Part shown: in pieces, positions 1-8,560 of the stretch
Position numbering within the stretch: position 1 is the first letter of the stretch
Layout of the letters: each line of letters starts with the position of its first letter
Assembly (NCBI RefSeq): GCF_011388195.1
Contig: NZ_CP049990.1
Location: 682,001 to 746,000, forward strand
DNA: 64,000 bases
Direction of reading: 5' to 3'
DNA from: Pusillimonas sp. DMV24BSW_D
GTDB taxonomy: Bacteria > Pseudomonadota > Gammaproteobacteria > Burkholderiales > Burkholderiaceae_B
The notes under the pieces: generated by a model
Told to the model about the DNA's origin: nothing
Database searches by the model: none
The model's input: the letters and a program-made list of their open reading frames with translations, nothing else
Made by a program: the position numbers and the translations under genes

Positions 1-519
1 GAATACGGGTATTCCAGTACGAAAATACCCCAAATCGCCAAGTTGGCCGGTTCTTCACCCGCCAATATTTACGTTTACTTTCCATCCAAACTGGAAATTT
101 TGTTCACCTTGTATGAAGGCTGGCTGGACGAACGAATGGCCAAACTGGAAAGAGCCCTAAACCGACTGAACACGAACGAACAGAAAATCCAGCGAATTTT
201 GACGACAATGTGGCGAGACTTACCGGCGGCGGACAAAGGGTTCAGCAACAACCTTATTCAGGCACTGTCAACAACAACAAGTAATGAAGGCTACAGCCCG
301 GCGCTGCGGATTTCAGTGGAAAACAGACTATGCCAAATGTTGAACAACAGCCTGTCGAATTTGGCCCCTGAACGAATCCAGGCCATTGCAACATTGCTAT
401 TAATGGCCTTCGACGGCCACGCTATTAATTTTTATCTTACAAAGAAGAAAATTACGTCAAAGGCGGATATCGACTTCTTCAGTAAACTCATACTCTCGTA
501 TGCTGAACCGCAGAACTAA
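1..519 (+). CDS. TetR/AcrR-family regulator, 5' end outside window
   Basis: The frame is open from base 1, so the gene starts upstream of the window; the TTG at 43 is internal. The first visible residues look like the end of a TetR helix-turn-helix: IAKLAGSSPANIYVYFPSKL has the usual 'A..AG.s...iY.yF.sK' pattern just before the ligand-binding helices. The remaining roughly 140 residues would be the ligand/dimer domain. It lies 14 bases before an MBL hydrolase on the same strand and may control that gene and the next one. The family assignment is fairly safe; the ligand is unknown. Confidence 0.75.
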   Translation, partial: EYGYSSTKIPQIAKLAGSSPANIYVYFPSKLEILFTLYEGWLDERMAKLERALNRLNTNEQKIQRILTTMWRDLPAADKGFSNNLIQALSTTTSNEGYSPALRISVENRLCQMLNNSLSNLAPERIQAIATLLLMAFDGHAINFYLTKKKITSKADIDFFSKLILSYAEPQN

Positions 520-533
520 CGGCATTTCAAACG

Positions 534-1439
534 ATGAAAACAACCACCACCCAACTTGGCCAGGTTAAGATCTCACGCATCATTGAATCGAGCGACCCAC
601 TACTTCGCCCTGCAGAGATTTTTCCCGACTCCGACCCGGACATCATTTCCCGAAACATCGACTGGCTGGTCCCGCATTTTTACGATCCGGAGACCGACAA
701 GCTGGTCATTACGATTCAATCGTTTTTGCTGGAAACGGAAACCCACAAAATTTTAATTGACACCTGTGTGGGCGACTGCAAACAACGCGTTCGATCAGAA
801 TTCCACGAACAACAATGGAACTGGCTGAAAGGGCTGGAAAGTCTGGGCCTTGGCGTTGAAGATATTGATATCGTTTTATCAACGCACATGCACGTTGATC
901 ATGTCGGATGGAATACGCGCTTCAACGGCAAAGAATGGGTTCCCACTTTCCCCAATGCGCGCTATCTGTTCACCGCGCCGGAATGGGATTACTGGAAAGA
1001 AAATGAAGGGCACCCGGCGCTGGTTCGCTCAGGCGACTACATTGGTGATTCAGTATGGCCCCTGTTTCACGCCGGCCAAGCCGATTTGGTCGCTATGAAT
1101 CACGAAATCGTACCTGGAATTCGACTGCTTCCATTGCCAGGTCACACGCCCGGCCATGTGGGCGTTGAAATCGACGACGCAACAGACCCAACCCTTATTA
1201 CAGCCGACCTTTTCCACCACCCTTTGCAATGCTGTTACCCGCATTGGAATACGCGGTTTTGCCTCGATCCGCTGAAGTCACGCGCCACCCGATTAAATGC
1301 CATGGCCGAACTGGCACACAAAGGCACCACGGTTATGCCGGCGCACTTTCCTTCGCCGAATGCAGGAAAAATCGAAGTTGTAAAACACGATGACCCCGAT
1401 GCAACCCGGGGGCATGTGTATCGGTATCGGTTTGTGTAA
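534..1439 (+). CDS. MBL-fold metallo-hydrolase (lactonase-like)
   Basis: A 301-residue metallo-beta-lactamase-fold hydrolase. The metal motif HMHVDH is at residues 118-123, followed by GHTPGH (203-208), Asp225 in TADLF and His271 in PAHF. These are the two-zinc ligands expected for the family. Length and motif spacing resemble AHL-lactonase/AttM-type and related esterase-like MBL proteins, but the substrate cannot be read from the sequence. No signal peptide is seen, so it is probably cytoplasmic. No good ribosome-binding site precedes the ATG at 534. The TetR gene upstream and alpha/beta hydrolase downstream suggest a small ester or lactone degradation operon; that is inference. Confidence 0.8.
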   Translation: MKTTTTQLGQVKISRIIESSDPLLRPAEIFPDSDPDIISRNIDWLVPHFYDPETDKLVITIQSFLLETETHKILIDTCVGDCKQRVRSEFHEQQWNWLKGLESLGLGVEDIDIVLSTHMHVDHVGWNTRFNGKEWVPTFPNARYLFTAPEWDYWKENEGHPALVRSGDYIGDSVWPLFHAGQADLVAMNHEIVPGIRLLPLPGHTPGHVGVEIDDATDPTLITADLFHHPLQCCYPHWNTRFCLDPLKSRATRLNAMAELAHKGTTVMPAHFPSPNAGKIEVVKHDDPDATRGHVYRYRFV

Positions 1440-1457
1440 GCAAAGAAAGGTTAAATA

Positions 1458-2291
1458 ATGGATATTGAACGCTACCCCGCACAAGAACCGTTTAACGAAA
1501 ACATGGTCAAGTACCATGCTTATCTGCTTGAACGGGCCAAGGGCCTGAAACCCATTGAAGTCAATTACGGCGAAGATCCTTATCAAAGCATCGGCATTTT
1601 CCCTGCCGAAAACCCCGACGGGCGCGTGCTGCTTTTCTTTCACGGCGGTGGCTGGACTAACGGCTACAAAGAATGGATGTACTTCATCGCCCCCGCGCTG
1701 AACAAACTGGGTATCACGTTTGCCTCAGCAGGCTATCGTCTGGCACCCAATCATTTGTTCCCCGTTGGCTTTCAAGACGCCGCCCGTGCGCTGGATTGGG
1801 TCAGCAAAAACATCAGCGAATACGGCGGCGACCCCAAGAAAATTTTTGTCAGCGGTCATTCGGCGGGCGGACATTACGCCGCCCTTCTGGCCGTTGTTGA
1901 AGAGGCGGTGCCCGACATGGCGTGTTCCGCTCAAGTAAAAGGCTGCGCGCCCATATCGGGCATTTATTATTTTGGTGAAGACGCAGGAATGGCGGTTCGG
2001 CCCCGTTTCCTGGGGCCGCCCGAGGTGGGCGCCGACACCGCCGCGTCATCCATAAAAAATCTGAAATCGGGGCTACCGCCCTTCCTGCTCACGTGGGGAG
2101 AAGAAGACTTCCCGCATTTAAAGCGCCAAGGCCAGGAAATGGAAGCCGCGCTGAGGGCGCACAACGTTCCTGTTGAAACGCTTGAGTTACCGGGGTGCAA
2201 CCACTTCACGGCAAGTTATGCGGCTGGGGACGTGGGCGGTTTATGGGCGACCACGCTCAATGACTGGTCAAACAAGCTTTTAAAGCGCTAA
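1458..2291 (+). CDS. alpha/beta hydrolase (HSL/arylformamidase-like)
   Basis: A 277-residue alpha/beta hydrolase of the hormone-sensitive-lipase type. HGGGW at residues 62-66 is the oxyanion-hole motif, GHSAG at 133-137 holds the nucleophile Ser135, and the likely acid/base partners are Asp217 and His249. The pattern GYRLAP after the HGGGW strand is typical of carboxylesterases and of kynurenine-formamidase-like enzymes. An AAAGAAAGG stretch shortly before the ATG supports the start. It follows the MBL hydrolase by 18 bases, so the two are probably co-transcribed. The substrate is unknown; small esters or N-formyl amides are the main options. Confidence 0.8.
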   Translation: MDIERYPAQEPFNENMVKYHAYLLERAKGLKPIEVNYGEDPYQSIGIFPAENPDGRVLLFFHGGGWTNGYKEWMYFIAPALNKLGITFASAGYRLAPNHLFPVGFQDAARALDWVSKNISEYGGDPKKIFVSGHSAGGHYAALLAVVEEAVPDMACSAQVKGCAPISGIYYFGEDAGMAVRPRFLGPPEVGADTAASSIKNLKSGLPPFLLTWGEEDFPHLKRQGQEMEAALRAHNVPVETLELPGCNHFTASYAAGDVGGLWATTLNDWSNKLLKR

Positions 2292-2298
2292 CCCGTTT

Positions 2299-3231
2299 TC
2301 ACATCCCCTTAACCGACTCCGGCACCGGGTACCGCCGTGTATACGGGCCGGCCTTCATAACCTGGCCCGGCACTTCATGCCCCACAATCTCGGGCAGCAA
2401 GCGTGCAATATCCAACAACGGCTCCAGCGCCACACCTGTGTCATAGCCCATGGCCTCCAGCATATGCACCATGTCTTCGGTGCAAACATTGCCGCTGGCG
2501 CCCGGTGCATAAGGGCAGCCGCCCAAGCCACCCAACGAGGCGTCGAAACGATCCACCCCGGCACTGAGCGCAGCCATCACGTTGGGCAAGCCCATTGCAC
2601 GCGTATCGTGAAAATGCAGCGTTAACACCAAAGAAGGCCAGCGATTGCGTACCCGCTCGCACAACTCGCGCACCTGGGTGGGGTTGGCCACGCCCGTGGT
2701 GTCACACAGGCTCACGCCCTGAATGCCCATATCAACGTAACGCTGAATTAAATCCATCACACGGTCGGCCGGCACTTCACCTTCAAAAGGACAACCAAAG
2801 GCGGTCGACACCGAAGCATTCAACATCGCCTTATCGCCGGTAAAATCCGCCACCTTCTGAAACTGCTCCAGCGATTGCTCAGGCGTCATGCGGATATTGG
2901 CCAGGTTATGCGTGCGGCTGGCCGACATAAATAAATTGATTTCATCCACACTGCAGGCCAGCGCGCGTTCGCAACCACGCACATTGGGCACCAGCGCCGC
3001 GTACACCACGCCGGGCACACGGTCGATTTGACTCATAACGGCCTCGGCATCCGCCAGGTTGGGAATGGCTTTGGGTGAAGTAAATGAGGTGACTTCAATT
3101 TTGGCCAAACCGGTGCGGCCTAGTGCGTTGATGAGTTCGATTTTCTGTTCCGTAGGAACGAACTTGGCCTCAATTTGAAACCCGTCGCGTACCGATACTT
3201 CCTGTATGTAAACACGTTGTCGCTCTTGCAT
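2299..3231 (-). CDS. hydroxymethylglutaryl-CoA lyase-family protein
   Basis: A DRE-TIM metallolyase of about 310 residues, as used to cleave 3-hydroxy-3-methylglutaryl-CoA or related 3-hydroxyacyl-CoAs. With the start at 3231, SVRDGFQ gives the metal/catalytic pair Arg15/Asp16, HFHD is at about 206-209 (metal ligands), and the family signature GGLGGCPY carries Cys239. The frame is open further upstream, but the start at 3231 follows AGGA with good spacing and matches the usual family N-terminus. It lies 32 bases after a CaiB-type CoA transferase, so a CoA ester made by that enzyme is the likely substrate. Citramalyl- or other hydroxyacyl-CoA lyase activity is an alternative. Confidence 0.82.
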   Translation of the reverse strand: MQERQRVYIQEVSVRDGFQIEAKFVPTEQKIELINALGRTGLAKIEVTSFTSPKAIPNLADAEAVMSQIDRVPGVVYAALVPNVRGCERALACSVDEINLFMSASRTHNLANIRMTPEQSLEQFQKVADFTGDKAMLNASVSTAFGCPFEGEVPADRVMDLIQRYVDMGIQGVSLCDTTGVANPTQVRELCERVRNRWPSLVLTLHFHDTRAMGLPNVMAALSAGVDRFDASLGGLGGCPYAPGASGNVCTEDMVHMLEAMGYDTGVALEPLLDIARLLPEIVGHEVPGQVMKAGPYTRRYPVPESVKGM

Positions 3232-3263
3232 ATCCATTTCCTGTGTCAGGCACGCCGCAGCCA

Positions 3264-4475
3264 TTACGCCAGGCCGGCCTGTTTCATTTTCTCGTACTGT
3301 TCGGGTGTCACACCAATTGATTCCAGCACTTCGCGCGTGTGCTGCCCCAACTCTGGACCTAACCAACGGGTGCGGCCCGGGGTTTGGCTAAGCTTGGGCA
3401 CAATGCCGGGCAAGTCGATAGGTGCGCCATCGGCCATTTCAAAACGCTGAATCATTTCACGGGCCTGATAATGCGCGTCTTCATAGATATCTTTGGCAGT
3501 ATAAATACGCCCACACGGTACCGATGCGGCATCCAGTGTTTCCAGTACATACTGCAACTGATTTTCAGCTGCCCAGTCGCCAATTACGCCGTCCAGCATT
3601 TCCGTATGCCGCACACGGCCGTCGTTATGTTCAAGCTCGGGGTTCTCGGCCAAGTCGGACCGACCAATGGCATTCATCAGCCGCTTGAAAATCCCGTCGC
3701 CGTTGCCGGCAATCGCCACATAGTTGCCGTCTTTACACAAATAGGTGTTGGACGGCACGATACCCGGCAGCGCCGCACCGGTTCGCTCGCGTATGGTGCC
3801 CGTGGCAGCGTATTCGGGAATCAGGCTTTCCATCACGGCAAACACCGCTTCGTACAAGGCCACGTCAATAAACTGCCCCTGGCCTTTATTGGCTTTAATG
3901 TGATACAGCGCCATAAGCGCCCCCACCACCCCATACAGCGAAGCCAGCGTATCGCCAAGGCTCACGCCGGTGCGTACCGGTGCACGATCGGGGTAGCCCG
4001 TGACATAGCGCAGCCCGCCCATGCATTCCGCAATAGCTGCGAACCCCGGTTTTTGACTATACGGGCCGGTTTGCCCATAGCCTGAAATACGCACCATGAT
4101 CAAAGACGGATTCAGTTCCGACAAGGTTTCCCAACCCAAGCCCCATTTTTCCAGCGTACCGGGCCGAAAGTTCTCGATCACGATATCGGCCTCAGTCGCC
4201 AACTTGCGCACCATCTCCTGCACCTCGGGGTCTTTCAAATTCAGCGTAACTGACTTCTTGTTTCGACTTTGCGAATACCACCATAACGAGGTGCCGTTGT
4301 GTAACTTGCGCCAGGTGCGCAACGGATCACCCGTACCCGGAGGTTCAATTTTGATCACCTCAGCGCCAAATTGCGCCAATAACGTACTGGCATACGGGCC
4401 GGCAATCAGCGCGCCAAGTTCCAATACCTTAACGCCTTCCAGCGCCATGGGGGTTTCCTGCTTATCCTGCGTCAT
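3264..4475 (-). CDS. CaiB/BaiF family (class III) CoA transferase
   Basis: A 403-residue class III CoA transferase: N-terminal LEGVKVLELGALIAGPYA, then FGAEVIKIEPP, ENFRPG and RISGYGQTGPY are all family hallmarks. Start 4475 is chosen because GAGGA precedes it and because the longer frame would run through the regulatory inverted repeat at 4552-4572. Where most members carry the nucleophilic Asp (in a GYD.I motif), this protein has GFAAIAECMGG, so the classic Asp appears to be Ala. It probably forms an operon with the downstream HMG-CoA-lyase-like gene and is divergent from a LysR gene. The donor and acceptor are unknown. Confidence 0.85.
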   Translation of the reverse strand: MTQDKQETPMALEGVKVLELGALIAGPYASTLLAQFGAEVIKIEPPGTGDPLRTWRKLHNGTSLWWYSQSRNKKSVTLNLKDPEVQEMVRKLATEADIVIENFRPGTLEKWGLGWETLSELNPSLIMVRISGYGQTGPYSQKPGFAAIAECMGGLRYVTGYPDRAPVRTGVSLGDTLASLYGVVGALMALYHIKANKGQGQFIDVALYEAVFAVMESLIPEYAATGTIRERTGAALPGIVPSNTYLCKDGNYVAIAGNGDGIFKRLMNAIGRSDLAENPELEHNDGRVRHTEMLDGVIGDWAAENQLQYVLETLDAASVPCGRIYTAKDIYEDAHYQAREMIQRFEMADGAPIDLPGIVPKLSQTPGRTRWLGPELGQHTREVLESIGVTPEQYEKMKQAGLA

Positions 4476-4551
4476 AGCTTCCTCATTCATTACGCTTTCC
4501 GTCATCTTCCCGTTAACCGACCTTGACTGTAAAGCGGTTATTTTCGATACC

Positions 4552-4572
4552 ATCATCGTTTTATGCGATGAT
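4552..4572. promoter_or_regulatory. LysR-type operator candidate
   Basis: An inverted repeat with arms ATCATCG (4552-4558) and CGATGAT (4566-4572) is separated by 7 bases. It contains the T-N11-A pattern (T4556, A4568) of LysR binding sites and sits between the divergent LysR gene and the CoA transferase gene. It is probably the site through which that LysR protein controls both. Binding is inferred. Confidence 0.6.
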
Positions 4573-4618
4573 CAATCTATAAACAATCAAAATTTACCCC
4601 TTATTATCGCTTTTTGTT

Positions 4619-5515
4619 ATGGCCTTGGATCCCAAATCGCTCAAACTGTTTATCCGCGTCATTCAGGCCGGCACCATTAGTGCGGCGGCTGAGCAAGAAC
4701 ATATTGCAGCGGCCGCAATTAGCCGGCGCATTAGCGATCTTGAAGAGCAAGTGGGTGTCGCACTGGTGGAACGCAGCAACAAAGGTTTGAAAGCAACTCC
4801 GGCCGGCCGCGCGTTAATTGATCGTGCGCACCGCATCCTTAACGATCTGGGCGCACTGGAAACCCATATTCAGGATTATGGTTCAGGTGAAAAAGGCTAT
4901 GTCCGAATTCACGCCAATCTATCGGCCATCAACCAATTTCTACCCGCAGAATTGGGCGCCTTTCTTAAAAGCTATCCCCACATTCAAATTGACCTGGCCG
5001 AACGCATGAGCACTGAAATTGCGCAAGCGGTAGCCGAGAACACAGCCGACATTGGCGTATTGGTCATGGATGAACCTATTAAAGACTTAACGTATTTACC
5101 CTACCGCTCCGACGAACTGGCTATTATTACGTCGCGACATCATCCGCTGGCCAAACGGCGCAAGGTCCGTTTCGAAGAAACGCTGGACTTCCCTTACGTG
5201 GGATTACCGCACGGCAGCCAGATGAACCTGCAATTAACCCGCTCCGCGCTGGCGCTGAACCGCACCTGGCGCTGCCGCTTTCAGGTTTCCGGTTACGACG
5301 CCCTGTGTTTAATGGTGGAGGCGGATCTGGGCACCGGCATCTTGCCGCGCAGCGTTGCGCAAACACAGGCCAAGGCCCTGCACATTCGCATACTTGAACT
5401 GGATGAACCGTGGGCAAAACGGCAATTGCATTTATGTTTCCGGTCTCGGGCCTCGTTATCGCCGGCTGCGCAATTATTGGTTGCGCACATGGCGCACAAC
5501 TCAAGTACCTCGTGA
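4619..5515 (+). CDS. LysR-family transcriptional regulator
   Basis: A 298-residue LysR regulator with an N-terminal winged HTH at residues 5-64 (SLKLFIRVIQAGTISAAAEQ, then LEEQVGVALVERSNKG) and a periplasmic-binding-like effector domain from about residue 90. It is divergent from the CoA transferase/HMG-CoA-lyase pair, with a T-N11-A inverted repeat in the 143-base gap, so it most likely regulates that pair. It ends 11 bases from the convergent isochorismatase-type gene. The effector is unknown but may be a carboxylic acid or CoA-ester intermediate. Confidence 0.88.
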   Translation: MALDPKSLKLFIRVIQAGTISAAAEQEHIAAAAISRRISDLEEQVGVALVERSNKGLKATPAGRALIDRAHRILNDLGALETHIQDYGSGEKGYVRIHANLSAINQFLPAELGAFLKSYPHIQIDLAERMSTEIAQAVAENTADIGVLVMDEPIKDLTYLPYRSDELAIITSRHHPLAKRRKVRFEETLDFPYVGLPHGSQMNLQLTRSALALNRTWRCRFQVSGYDALCLMVEADLGTGILPRSVAQTQAKALHIRILELDEPWAKRQLHLCFRSRASLSPAAQLLVAHMAHNSSTS

Positions 5516-5526
5516 ATGCGCAGCAA

Positions 5527-6228
5527 CTACGCCATCTGCTGAATCAACGCATCGGTTTCCAGCACATCGGCGTATTTCGCATGCATGTCCAGCAAGCTCA
5601 TAGCATGGCTGGACTGCAGGCGATCGAAACAGGCGTCGGCGGCCACGGCAATCCGATAATTCGCACTGAAGCCGTCGACCACGGTTGCCCGAACACAACC
5701 CGACGTGCTTCCGCCCGCCACCACCAATGAATCGGCGCCGACCAGCGTTAAATAGGATTGCAGCGGCGTGGAAAAAAACGCCGAGGGTTTTTGTTTTCCG
5801 ATGACAATATCGCTTTCGCGCGGCGCAATCGCCTCAACGATATCGTCATGATGATGCGCGGAAACCGGCGGTGGTGCCTCTTCAGGGCGTGAACGGGCAT
5901 GCTTCCATAACCACGACCCCATATCCCATTTATCGTCACGGTAAGCACCCCGGGTATAAAAAACGGGGCGCTGCTGCGCACGAAACAAGTTCAACAAACG
6001 TTCAATTTGCGCCAGTGCCAGCCAGGCCTCTTCCCCGCATGAATTAGGCCAGCGCTTGATTGACTCCAGAACAGGCTCGGGCCGATCACCACAAAAACCA
6101 TAGGTGGCGTCCACCACCAGTAATACGGGCCGTTGCCCCAAACCCATAGTGGCACCGTAGCCCGATTGCGACATGACATCGCGATCGCGCTCGGGTAGCG
6201 AAGAAAGTAGCGTATCAATCAGACCCAT
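5527..6228 (-). CDS. isochorismatase-family cysteine hydrolase
   Basis: A 233-residue cysteine hydrolase. The triad expected for the family is present: Asp40 in VVDATYGF, Lys147 in GKQKPSAFF and Cys178 in GGSTSGCVRAT. Such enzymes hydrolyse C-N bonds (N-carbamoylsarcosine, maleamate, nicotinamide) or isochorismate. It is the last gene of a six-gene run encoding an ABC importer and a class II aldolase, so it probably acts on the imported compound or a product of it. An amide-bond substrate is likely; the identity is open. Confidence 0.8.
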   Translation of the reverse strand: MGLIDTLLSSLPERDRDVMSQSGYGATMGLGQRPVLLVVDATYGFCGDRPEPVLESIKRWPNSCGEEAWLALAQIERLLNLFRAQQRPVFYTRGAYRDDKWDMGSWLWKHARSRPEEAPPPVSAHHHDDIVEAIAPRESDIVIGKQKPSAFFSTPLQSYLTLVGADSLVVAGGSTSGCVRATVVDGFSANYRIAVAADACFDRLQSSHAMSLLDMHAKYADVLETDALIQQMA

Positions 6229-6239
6229 CTGAAATCCTG

Positions 6240-6965
6240 TTAACTGTAAAGCCCGGCCAGACCATTCACTTGCTCAACGCGTTGCAGCTTGCGTACAAAG
6301 TAGTGCCAGGAATGCTCAACGTGCACCGAGGTCATAATCTGATGACGTCGGCGCTCTCGAATTTCAGCGTCTGGAAAGCCGGCATCGGCGCGAATCTGCA
6401 TCCCTTGTACATGCGTACGGGCGGCTTTTTCAAGGAATACACCCACACACACCGCATGGGCAATTGACGTACCGCAGAAAGTCACGCCGTGATTGGCCAT
6501 CAGCACGGCAAAATGCGCGCCTAACGTTCGCGCCAGGGCGATACCGTCGTCTTTGGTTTTCAGCAACGCCACGTCGTCACTGTGGCAGGGCAGTGCGTCG
6601 AAATAATCGGCATCCAGCGTAAACGGCAACAACTCGGTGTCGAAAGCCGACAAAACACTGGCGTAGAACGGATGAGTATGAGCAACCACCTGCACATCGG
6701 GGCGCAAACGCAAAATTTCCGAATGAATCGGCCACTCGGAGTGTAAACCGCCTTCCCCGACCAGCTTCTCGCCGTCGAAACTCACCAGCACAAAATCCTT
6801 GTGCGTCAGAATTTCACCCAACCCGCGCGCATTGCGTTTTAACCAAAACCCGCGCCCTTCAGGATCACGCAAAGACAAATGACCTAATGTCATATCGCCG
6901 TGACCCTCCATTTCCAACACACGACACGCAATGGCTAATTGATCCAGTTGTTCTTCAAGCACCAT
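6240..6965 (-). CDS. class II aldolase/adducin-family protein
   Basis: A 241-residue class II aldolase/adducin-fold protein. Landmarks are GHGDMTLGHLSLRDP near the N-terminus, HSEWPIHSEIL, the zinc pair in AHTHPFYAS, and the third histidine in NHGVTFCG. Family members cleave sugar-phosphate aldols or decarboxylate aromatic or pyridine carboxylates. No sugar-phosphate genes are nearby; the neighbours are an SsuABC-type importer and an isochorismatase-type hydrolase. That context makes a decarboxylase or aldolase acting on an imported organic acid more plausible than a pentose enzyme; this is inference. Confidence 0.78.
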   Translation of the reverse strand: MVLEEQLDQLAIACRVLEMEGHGDMTLGHLSLRDPEGRGFWLKRNARGLGEILTHKDFVLVSFDGEKLVGEGGLHSEWPIHSEILRLRPDVQVVAHTHPFYASVLSAFDTELLPFTLDADYFDALPCHSDDVALLKTKDDGIALARTLGAHFAVLMANHGVTFCGTSIAHAVCVGVFLEKAARTHVQGMQIRADAGFPDAEIRERRRHQIMTSVHVEHSWHYFVRKLQRVEQVNGLAGLYS

Positions 6966-6974
6966 GACAGACTC

Positions 6975-7775
6975 TTAAAAAGAAAGTTTTGAAGCCTGCG
7001 CCGCGCCGCTGGGCTCCCAGAAAAGGATGCGATTCCGAATCATCACCAAGGTTCGGTCCATAACGAAACCAATCATGGCAACGGCAATCACCCCGGCATA
7101 CGACGACGCATACATAAACGAGGCGGATGCGTATGAGATGTAATATCCCAGGCCCGAACTTTCCCCAATCATTTCGGTAATCACCACAATCACCATGGAA
7201 AGCGGCAAGGCAACCCGAATACCCGACATAATTGAAGGCAATGCGGCGGGCAACAAAACCTTGAAGAAAATGCGCGACGGACCGGCCCCCATGTTTTGCG
7301 CGCTCCAGATAAAGCGGGGCGCCACGGCACGAATACCAAAGTAGGTATTCACCGCAATGGGAAACGTACACTCCAGCGCAATCAGGGCGATTTTTGACGA
7401 AGAACCAAACCCCAGCAGCAAAATAAAGACCGGATAGAGTGCAATTTTCGGTACCGGATAACCGAACGAGAAAATAGGTTCAAACATCCATTCGAACCAG
7501 CGCACCCGCGCCATGAGTACCCCCAGCAAGACACCCACCACAATAGCCAACCCAAAACCGCTGATGGCCCGTGAAAATGACACAGTTGCATGATAGATGA
7601 GCTCGCCGTTGGCGACTCCGGTAATAAATGCCGAAAAGATTTTCTCCAGCGGCGGCATAAGCCTGGATGAAACCCAACCCGAGCGGGACAAAATTTCCCA
7701 CACAATAGCCAACACCACCAACGGGTACAACGTTGCCACCATGCGGCGTAACGTAGCGTAAAGACGTTGCTTCAT
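6975..7775 (-). CDS. ABC transporter permease (SsuC/TauC type)
   Basis: A 266-residue inner-membrane permease with about six hydrophobic segments and the BPD-type EAA loop (AAPRFIWSAQNMGAGPSRIFFKVLLPAALPSIMSG region). It belongs to the nitrate/sulfonate/taurine group. Its ATG overlaps the stop of the preceding permease (ATGA), so translation is coupled. With the second permease it would form a heterodimeric channel driven by the ATPase at 8557-9342. Confidence 0.87.
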   Translation of the reverse strand: MKQRLYATLRRMVATLYPLVVLAIVWEILSRSGWVSSRLMPPLEKIFSAFITGVANGELIYHATVSFSRAISGFGLAIVVGVLLGVLMARVRWFEWMFEPIFSFGYPVPKIALYPVFILLLGFGSSSKIALIALECTFPIAVNTYFGIRAVAPRFIWSAQNMGAGPSRIFFKVLLPAALPSIMSGIRVALPLSMVIVVITEMIGESSGLGYYISYASASFMYASSYAGVIAVAMIGFVMDRTLVMIRNRILFWEPSGAAQASKLSF

Positions 7776-8560
7776 GACCGCGCCGCCTCCCCTGGATACT
7801 TGTTGGCCAACAGCTTGCGTCGAATGACAAGCAAGATACGGTCGCTCAGGAAACCCAGTAATCCAATCGTTAATATGGCGGCATACATCCAGTCGTAACG
7901 CATGGCTTCTTCGGCACGAATAATCATATCGCCCAACCCATCGTTCGACCCCACCATTTCAGCGGCAAACAACACGACGAACGACAATGCCAGCCCCGAG
8001 CGTAATCCGGTGAATATTTGCGGCAATGCCGCGGGCAACACCACACGCCGGAAAATATAGAACCGACCGGCACCCATATTGCGCGCGGCCCAAACCAGAC
8101 TTACCGGGGTTGCACGCGCACCATACAACGTGTTGATAAAAGTAGGAAAGAATACGGCCAATGCGATCAGCACCACCTTGGAAACATCGCCAAACCCCAG
8201 CCACGTAATAATGACCGGCAACAGCGCAATTTTTGGCACCGGGTACAAGGTTGAGACCAAAGGATCGAAAAATGCTTCGGCCTGGCGCCACACCGCACTT
8301 AACAGCCCCAGGCCCACCCCAAAGGCCGCTCCCAGCAGAAAACCGCTGTAGGACCGGTATGCCGACGCGATCGCATCACTCACTAATTCACCGCTAACCA
8401 GCAATTGCCATAACGTTGCACCGATGTCGGTGGGTGCAACCACATATCGCGGCATGCCTTCCTGCCCCGACGTCAGTTGCATGGCCAGCAATAACGCCAC
8501 GGGCAACGCCAATCCGGCTACCCAACGCAATGCGTTGTTGCTATTGAGCCGGGATGTCAT
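7772..8560 (-). CDS. ABC transporter permease (SsuC/TauC type)
   Basis: A 262-residue permease homologous to its neighbour, with a hydrophobic N-terminal segment (about residues 13-30) and an EAA-type cytoplasmic loop (VSLVWAARNMGAGRFYIFRRVVLPAALPQIFTG region). Two different permeases in one SsuABC-type operon is less usual than the single homodimeric SsuC/TauC and suggests a gene duplication. It overlaps the ATPase stop by four bases (ATGA). The substrate is not predictable from the permease. Confidence 0.87.
   Translation of the reverse strand: MTSRLNSNNALRWVAGLALPVALLLAMQLTSGQEGMPRYVVAPTDIGATLWQLLVSGELVSDAIASAYRSYSGFLLGAAFGVGLGLLSAVWRQAEAFFDPLVSTLYPVPKIALLPVIITWLGFGDVSKVVLIALAVFFPTFINTLYGARATPVSLVWAARNMGAGRFYIFRRVVLPAALPQIFTGLRSGLALSFVVLFAAEMVGSNDGLGDMIIRAEEAMRYDWMYAAILTIGLLGFLSDRILLVIRRKLLANKYPGEAARS

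Noticed and set aside
3232-3366. N-terminal extension of the HMG-CoA-lyase-like protein
   Set aside because: It overlaps the end of the CoA transferase gene, is unlike the family N-terminus and is preceded by no RBS; the AGGA-preceded ATG at 3231 is preferred.
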